A stretch of DNA of 17,404 bases from an uncultured Dysosmobacter sp. (GTDB taxonomy: Bacteria; Bacillota; Clostridia; Oscillospirales; Oscillospiraceae): assembly GCA_934590165.1 (NCBI GenBank), contig CAKTOO010000029.1, positions 1-17,404 of the forward strand. Reading direction: 5' to 3'. Under the pieces are notes generated by a model. It was not told the origin of the DNA. It saw only the letters and a list, made by a program, of their open reading frames with translations, and did no database searches. Made by a program: the position numbers and the translations under genes. The first letter of the stretch is position 1; each line of letters opens with the position of its first letter. Shown here in pieces: positions 13,434 to 17,404 of the stretch.

Positions 13434-15218
13434 ATGGCGTTTCCCCAGAATTTTCTGGACGAGCTCATTGCACGCAGTGATATCGTGGATGTGGTGAGCA
13501 GCTATGTGCAGCTGACGCGGAAAGGCTCCAATCTCTTTGGCCTTTGCCCTTTTCACAGCGAAAAAACAGGCTCCTTTTCCGTCTCTCCCGATAAGCAGAT
13601 CTACTATTGCTTCGGCTGCAAAAGAGGCGGCGGCGTGGTGAACTTCATCATGGAGGAGGAAAACCTCACCTTCCCTGACGCTGTGCGCTTTCTGGCCAAG
13701 CGGGCCGGCATGGAGGTCCCCGAGGAAGAAGGCGACCGGGAGGCCGGCCGCCGTAGGCAGCGGCTGCTGGATCTGAACCGGGACGCCGCCCGCTTTTACT
13801 ACCAGCTGCTCCAGCAGCCGGAGGGCCGGGCCGTGCGGGAATACCTGGACCGGCGGCGGATCAAAAAATCCACCGCTGTGAAATTCGGCATGGGCGCTTC
13901 CCTGGATTCCTGGGATACCTTGCTCACCGCCATGACGAAAAAAGGCTACACCAAGGCGGAGCTGCTGGAAGCGGGCCTGGTAGTCCAAAACAAAAACGGC
14001 GGCCTGTATGATAAGTTCCGAAACCGCCTCATGCTGCCGGTCATCGACACCCGGGGCGACGTGGTGGCCTTCGGCAGCCGGGTACTGGACAAATCAGAAC
14101 CCAAATATATGAACTCCTCGGAAACGCCAGTGTATTCCAAGCGGCGGGTGCTGTATGGGCTGAACCTGGCCAAGAAGACGAAGCGGTCCAACATCATCCT
14201 CTGCGAGGGCAACTTGGATATCGTCACCCTCCACCAGGCGGGCTTCGACAACGCGGTGGCCTCCATGGGCACGGCGTTGACGGTGGAGCAGACCCGGCTC
14301 CTCTCCCGGTTCACCAAGGAGCTGGTGCTGTGCTACGACAACGACAATGCCGGTAAGATCGCCACAGAGCGGGCCTTGCAGATCCTGCAAAACTCAGAGT
14401 TCACAGTCCGGGTCTTGCAACTGCCCCGGCGGCTGGTGGACGGCGAGTATGTCAAGCAGGACGCCGATGACTTCATCAAATTCCAGGGGCCGGACGCTTT
14501 CGAGCGGCTGCTCAGCGGCAGCGAGAACGGTATTGAGTTCCGCATGGCCCAGGTAGCCGGAAAATATGACCTGGCCGACGATCAAGCCCGGGTGGCCTAT
14601 TGCGAGGAGGTCAGCGACCTTTTGGCGGGGCTTTCCAACCCGGTGGAGCGGGAGATCTACACCACCCGTGCCGCCGAGGCCGCCAAGATCACCCCGGAGG
14701 CCATGAAGCTGGAGGTCCAGCGGGCCTTCAAGCGCCGTCTGTCCCGAGAAAAGCGGGCGGAGCTGCGGAGGGACCTGAACCCTGCCGCCCAATTGCAGCC
14801 GAAGGAGCGGTCGTTCCGCTATGACAACCTGCGCTCCGCCCGGGCGGAGGAGGGCATTCTGCGGCTGCTGACCATGGACGAATCCCTCTTCGGTCAGGAG
14901 CCGCCCCTGCGGCCGGAGCAGTTCTCCTCTCCCCTGCTGGGAAAGGTGTTCAGCCTTTTATGGCAGACCCGGAAAGAGGGGCGGCAACCCTCCGTGGCGG
15001 CTCTGGCCGGGGCGCTCACCCAGGAGGAAATGAATCACATCACAGCCATTTGCCAGCAGCCGGAATCTCCGCAAAACGCCCGGCAGGCACTGGCGGACTA
15101 CATACGCATCGTACAGGCAGAGGCTGAAAAACGTGCCGGCAGGGACACCGACCCCCTGCTGGCGGCCACAGAAAAATGCAAGAACAAAAAGGGTACTGGA
15201 GGAAAGCAGCATGGCTAA
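13434..15218 (+). CDS. dnaG: DNA primase
   Basis: Makes RNA primers at the replication fork. The 594-residue protein has the N-terminal zinc-binding CHC2 domain with Cys38, His41, Cys59 and Cys62 (CPFH and CFGC), the N-terminal polymerase part including FRNRLMLPVID (195-205), and a TOPRIM domain with CEGNLD (257-262, Glu258 catalytic) and DNDNAG (302-307). A C-terminal helicase-binding region follows. Start 13434 is preceded by AAAGGAGGGG, while an earlier in-frame ATG at 13380 has no ribosome site. The stop overlaps the rpoD start by eight bases, the dnaG-rpoD order of the macromolecular synthesis operon. Confidence 0.95.
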   Translation: MAFPQNFLDELIARSDIVDVVSSYVQLTRKGSNLFGLCPFHSEKTGSFSVSPDKQIYYCFGCKRGGGVVNFIMEEENLTFPDAVRFLAKRAGMEVPEEEGDREAGRRRQRLLDLNRDAARFYYQLLQQPEGRAVREYLDRRRIKKSTAVKFGMGASLDSWDTLLTAMTKKGYTKAELLEAGLVVQNKNGGLYDKFRNRLMLPVIDTRGDVVAFGSRVLDKSEPKYMNSSETPVYSKRRVLYGLNLAKKTKRSNIILCEGNLDIVTLHQAGFDNAVASMGTALTVEQTRLLSRFTKELVLCYDNDNAGKIATERALQILQNSEFTVRVLQLPRRLVDGEYVKQDADDFIKFQGPDAFERLLSGSENGIEFRMAQVAGKYDLADDQARVAYCEEVSDLLAGLSNPVEREIYTTRAAEAAKITPEAMKLEVQRAFKRRLSREKRAELRRDLNPAAQLQPKERSFRYDNLRSARAEEGILRLLTMDESLFGQEPPLRPEQFSSPLLGKVFSLLWQTRKEGRQPSVAALAGALTQEEMNHITAICQQPESPQNARQALADYIRIVQAEAEKRAGRDTDPLLAATEKCKNKKGTGGKQHG

Positions 15219-16671
15219 AGAATTGGAAGAGATGACCCCCGCGGAACTGAAAGCGCAGGCAGACGCTCTGTTGGCGGCTGCGGACGCGGACATGGCGGAG
15301 GTCCCGGCTGCAAAGCCTGCCAAAAAGTCCGTGAAGAAGAAGGGTGCCGGGGCGGATGCCGCCCAGGAGCCGCCCCATGTGATGACGGATGAGGAGGCCA
15401 AAAAAGCCGGCATCGTCCGGCTGGATGACAAGCAGGTGGCGGCTCTGCCCGCGGCCAGCTGGCTCATCAACAACGAAAAGCTGCGGGAACTGCTGGCCAA
15501 GGGTAAGAAGAAGGGCAAGCTGGAGTCCGCGGAACTGATGGAGGCCGTGGACGATCTGAATCTGGAGAGCGAGCAGATGGACCAGCTGTACGACTCTCTG
15601 GAGGCGCTGAATATCGACATCAGCACCGACGATGACCTGCTGCCGGATCTGCCGGATGACGAGCCCGCCGCCGAGGAGATCGCCGACGTGGAGGAGGAAG
15701 AGCTGGTCGACCCCAACACGCTGGTAAACAACTTCTCCATCGACGATCCCGTCCGCATGTACCTCAAGGAAATCGGCAAGGTCCCCCTGCTGTCTCCCGA
15801 CGAGGAGATCAACCTGGCCCAGGCCATGTCCGCCGGCAACGAGGCCTCCCGCCATCTGGCGGAGCTGAAGCGCCAGCGGGAAGCCGGTGAAGCAGTCACC
15901 GCCACCGCCGAAGAAGAGGCCGCCTGGGAGAGGGACTACAAAAAAGGTGAAGCCGCCAAGCAGAAGCTGGCGGAAGCCAACCTCCGTCTGGTGGTATCCA
16001 TCGCCAAGCGGTATGTGGGCCGCGGAATGCTGTTCCTGGACCTGATCCAGGAGGGCAACCTGGGCCTCATCAAGGCTGTGGAAAAGTTCGATTATACCAA
16101 GGGCTACAAATTCTCCACCTACGCCACCTGGTGGATCCGGCAGGCCATCACCCGGGCCATTGCCGACCAGGCCCGCACCATCCGCATCCCTGTCCACATG
16201 GTAGAGACCATCAACAAGGTCATCCGGGTCAGCCGTCAGCTCCTTCAGGAGCTGGGCCACGACCCCACGCCCAACGAGATCTCCGCCGAGATGGGAATGC
16301 CTGTGGAGAAGGTCCGGGAGATTTTGAAAATCGCGCAGGAACCCGTTTCCCTAGAGACCCCCATCGGTGAGGAGGAGGACTCCCATCTGGGCGACTTCAT
16401 CCCCGACGAGGGTGCCAGCGAGCCCAGCGAAGCCGCCTCCTTCACCCTGCTGAAGGAACAGCTGATGGACGTGCTCTCCACCCTGACTCCCCGGGAGGAA
16501 AAGGTCCTGAAGCTGCGCTTCGGCATTGAGGACGGCCGCACCCGGACCCTGGAGGAAGTGGGCAAGGAGTTCAACGTCACCCGTGAGCGCATCCGCCAGA
16601 TTGAGGCCAAAGCCCTTAGAAAACTGCGTCACCCTTCCAGAAGCAAAAAACTGAAGGACTTTTTAAACTGA
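15211..16671 (+). CDS. rpoD: RNA polymerase primary sigma factor
   Basis: The 486-residue housekeeping sigma factor. Region 1.1 lies at about 80-140 after an Ala/Lys-rich N-terminal extension, and region 1.2 starts at DPVRMYLKEIGKVPLLS (179-195). Region 2 is textbook (LRLVVSIAKRYVGRGML at 258-274, then the -10-binding YKFSTYATWWIRQAITRA at 299-316). Regions 3 and 4 follow, with the -35-binding RTRTLEEVGKEFNVTRERIRQIEAKAL at about 443-469. Between regions 1.2 and 2.1 there is an extra Glu/Ala/Lys-rich segment of roughly 35 residues (about 212-250) that Bacillus SigA lacks. Start 15211 has GGAGG eight bases before the ATG. No simple terminator separates the stop from the hairpin element at 16685. 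Confidence 0.96.
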   Translation: MAKELEEMTPAELKAQADALLAAADADMAEVPAAKPAKKSVKKKGAGADAAQEPPHVMTDEEAKKAGIVRLDDKQVAALPAASWLINNEKLRELLAKGKKKGKLESAELMEAVDDLNLESEQMDQLYDSLEALNIDISTDDDLLPDLPDDEPAAEEIADVEEEELVDPNTLVNNFSIDDPVRMYLKEIGKVPLLSPDEEINLAQAMSAGNEASRHLAELKRQREAGEAVTATAEEEAAWERDYKKGEAAKQKLAEANLRLVVSIAKRYVGRGMLFLDLIQEGNLGLIKAVEKFDYTKGYKFSTYATWWIRQAITRAIADQARTIRIPVHMVETINKVIRVSRQLLQELGHDPTPNEISAEMGMPVEKVREILKIAQEPVSLETPIGEEEDSHLGDFIPDEGASEPSEAASFTLLKEQLMDVLSTLTPREEKVLKLRFGIEDGRTRTLEEVGKEFNVTRERIRQIEAKALRKLRHPSRSKKLKDFLN

Positions 16672-16684
16672 GTCAATTACCATG

Positions 16685-16956
16685 TTAAATAATGCGTACT
16701 GAACAAAGCCGTAAGCCCAGAAAGCCAAGGCTTACAAGGCCAATCAGCTTTGTTCAAGTGCAAGGATTTTGCGCAGAATTGCGTAAAATCCTTGCACTTT
16801 CCGATGGCGTGGTGTACCGCACCATCGGAAATACGTATTATTGTAACAATGTCTGAATTCTATCAAAAGGGCTGAAAACAGCCCTTTTGATAGAATTGTG
16901 CGGCAATCGCCGCACGAACAAGCCACGAGGTGGTTTGTTCAGTAGTCATTAATTAA
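16685..16956. repeat. Multi-hairpin element with terminal inverted repeats
   Basis: A compact 272-bp unit 13 bases beyond rpoD. Its ends, 16685-16707 and 16934-16956, are 23-bp inverted repeats with three mismatches, containing an uninterrupted 11-bp core (TACTGAACAAA and TTTGTTCAGTA). Between them are six hairpins in a row: 16701-16755 (nested 9- and 7-bp stems), 16756-16799 (20 bp, loop GAAT), 16799-16830 (14 bp with one C-A mismatch, loop TGTA), 16856-16897 (19 bp, loop AAAA), 16898-16915 (7 bp, loop AATC) and 16916-16940 (11 bp, loop GAG). About 174 of the 240 bases from 16701 to 16940 lie in stems. No ORF of note is present. It could be a structured RNA or a non-autonomous mobile element. 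Confidence 0.8.
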
Positions 16957-17149
16957 TCTTCTGGCGGGGCATATTCATCCCCGTGAGTTGTTGAAATGTG
17001 TCCAGCTTGTTCGAACAGCATTGCAACTCTACAAAAGAAAAATCTCCTAAAGAAGGATATTGAAAGGATTGTTGGAATGCGACATATTCCAACAAATTTG
17101 CAAAAAATGAAAATCCCTGGATCCATTCGGGTAATGTTCGTAGGGACAC
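16949..17149 (-). pseudogene. Possible gene remnant in an AT-rich stretch
   Basis: A 66-residue reading frame on the minus strand runs from a GTG at 17149 (the frame is open a little further upstream) to a stop inside the right inverted repeat of the hairpin element. Its translation (ending QQLTGMNMPRQKIN) has a mixed, protein-like composition, and the DNA is visibly richer in A and T than the surrounding genes. I do not recognise the family and see no ribosome site before the GTG. It may be the tail of a displaced gene or chance. Confidence 0.3.
17069..17095 (+). other. Short hairpin in the AT-rich stretch
   Basis: TTGTTGGAAT (17069-17078) and ATTCCAACAA (17086-17095) form a perfect 10-bp stem with a 7-base loop. 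No T-run follows. Its role is unknown. Confidence 0.5.
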
Positions 17150-17167
17150 AAGTTGACACCATATCTT

Positions 17168-17212
17168 GCAAGGGGGCGGACAGCGTTTGCTGTCCGCTTT
17201 CTTGCGTTTTTT
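17168..17212 (+). terminator. Strong plus-strand terminator near the recombinase end
   Basis: GCGGACAGC and GCTGTCCGC (17176-17184 with 17189-17197) with a GTTT loop, extended by GGG-TTT wobble pairs and GCAAG-CTTGC (17168-17172 with 17201-17205), followed by TTTTTT at 17207-17212. The wobble pairs exist only in the plus-strand RNA, and the T-run is also on this side. It would stop transcripts coming from rpoD or the hairpin element before they enter the recombinase antisense. Confidence 0.8.
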
Positions 17213-17224
17213 CCTCTGTTTTTA

Positions 17225-17404
17225 TTATGCGGGAAGCTGGTGAAATACCTCGCTCAGGGGCGGCGCAATGCGCGGCTGCGTCTCACCCTGCTCCATCGCG
17301 CTGTCCACCGTGCCGATGTCGCGGTAGACGATGCGGATGCTCTGGTGGGAGCTGCGGGAGTATTTCTCCGTCCGCTCGCCTACCTCAATCCGCTGGATGA
17401 ACAG
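17225..17404 (-). CDS. C-terminal part of a serine recombinase (DUF4368), cut by the window edge
   Basis: The last 59 residues of a gene that enters from the right. LFIQRIEVGERTEKYS and QSIRIVYRDIGTVD resemble the DUF4368 tail found in large serine recombinases of clostridial integrative elements (TnpX-like resolvase/invertase family), where a final beta-strand pair of the form I-x-x-I-x-V...I-x-I-x-Y-R-x-I-G is typical. The catalytic serine domain lies outside the window. The frame is open to the edge and ends in a TAA with a second TAA directly after. These enzymes excise and insert mobile elements, so an element boundary is probably close by, between rpoD and this gene. Confidence 0.75.
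   Translation of the reverse strand: MFIQRIEVGERTEKYSRSSHQSIRIVYRDIGTVDSAMEQGETQPRIAPPLSEVFHQLPA

Noticed and set aside
15040..16260. A 406-residue minus-strand reading frame opposite dnaG and rpoD
   Set aside because: It is antisense to two conserved genes and spans their junction. It is a shadow frame.
16669..16681. A 13-base match (TGAGTCAATTACC) between the rpoD end and, inverted, positions 27-39
   Set aside because: In 17 kb a couple of inverted 13-base matches are expected by chance, and the motif is partly self-complementary. It does not delimit an element that I can see.
1..17404. CRISPR arrays, tRNA genes or riboswitches
   Set aside because: I found no regularly spaced direct repeats, no cloverleaf with a TTCGA-type arm, and no recognisable riboswitch core in the intergenic gaps.

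Overview
This window looks like chromosomal DNA of a GC-rich (about 60% in the genes), anaerobic, spore-forming clostridium, probably from the Oscillospiraceae/Ruminococcaceae group. The main reasons are a dipicolinate synthase gene pair (endospore core), an electron-bifurcating NfnAB-type transhydrogenase (anaerobic redox metabolism), a PrdX-type prolyl-tRNA editing protein, Firmicutes-style Shine-Dalgarno sites and -35/-10 promoters, and a dnaG-rpoD operon. The taxonomic placement is inference; no rRNA gene lies inside the window.

Layout from left to right. Positions 1-455 are AT-rich and non-coding. They carry four evenly spaced consensus promoters on the minus strand, a boxA-like antiterminator and a leader hairpin, so I read them as the promoter and leader of an rRNA operon whose 16S gene starts just beyond position 1. 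Next come dpaB and dpaA (minus), then a YjjG-type nucleotidase and an HD hydrolase (plus), a lipoprotein and the CCA-adding enzyme (minus), and murC with prdX (plus). After these lie a DUF4230 membrane protein, nfnB, nfnA and a Crp/Fnr regulator (minus), a two-CBS-domain protein (plus), a 4'-phosphopantetheinyl transferase (minus), and dnaG-rpoD (plus).

The right edge is different. After rpoD there are about 550 bases without a convincing gene. They begin with a compact 272-bp element (16685-16956) that has imperfect 23-bp terminal inverted repeats and six consecutive hairpins, and that could be a structured RNA or a miniature mobile element. An AT-richer stretch with a possible gene remnant and a strong plus-strand terminator follows. 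The window ends in the C-terminal 59 residues of a DUF4368-type serine recombinase (minus), so a mobile element probably starts here.

The genes are mostly housekeeping: tRNA maturation and quality control (cca, prdX), cell wall (murC), replication and transcription (dnaG, rpoD), sporulation (dpaAB) and redox balance (nfnAB). Regulation can be read in several places: a symmetric pair of opposed promoters between cca and murC, a Rex-like operator over the nfnA promoter, and shared hairpin terminators between convergent genes. The strongest candidate for something undescribed is the multi-hairpin element downstream of rpoD.
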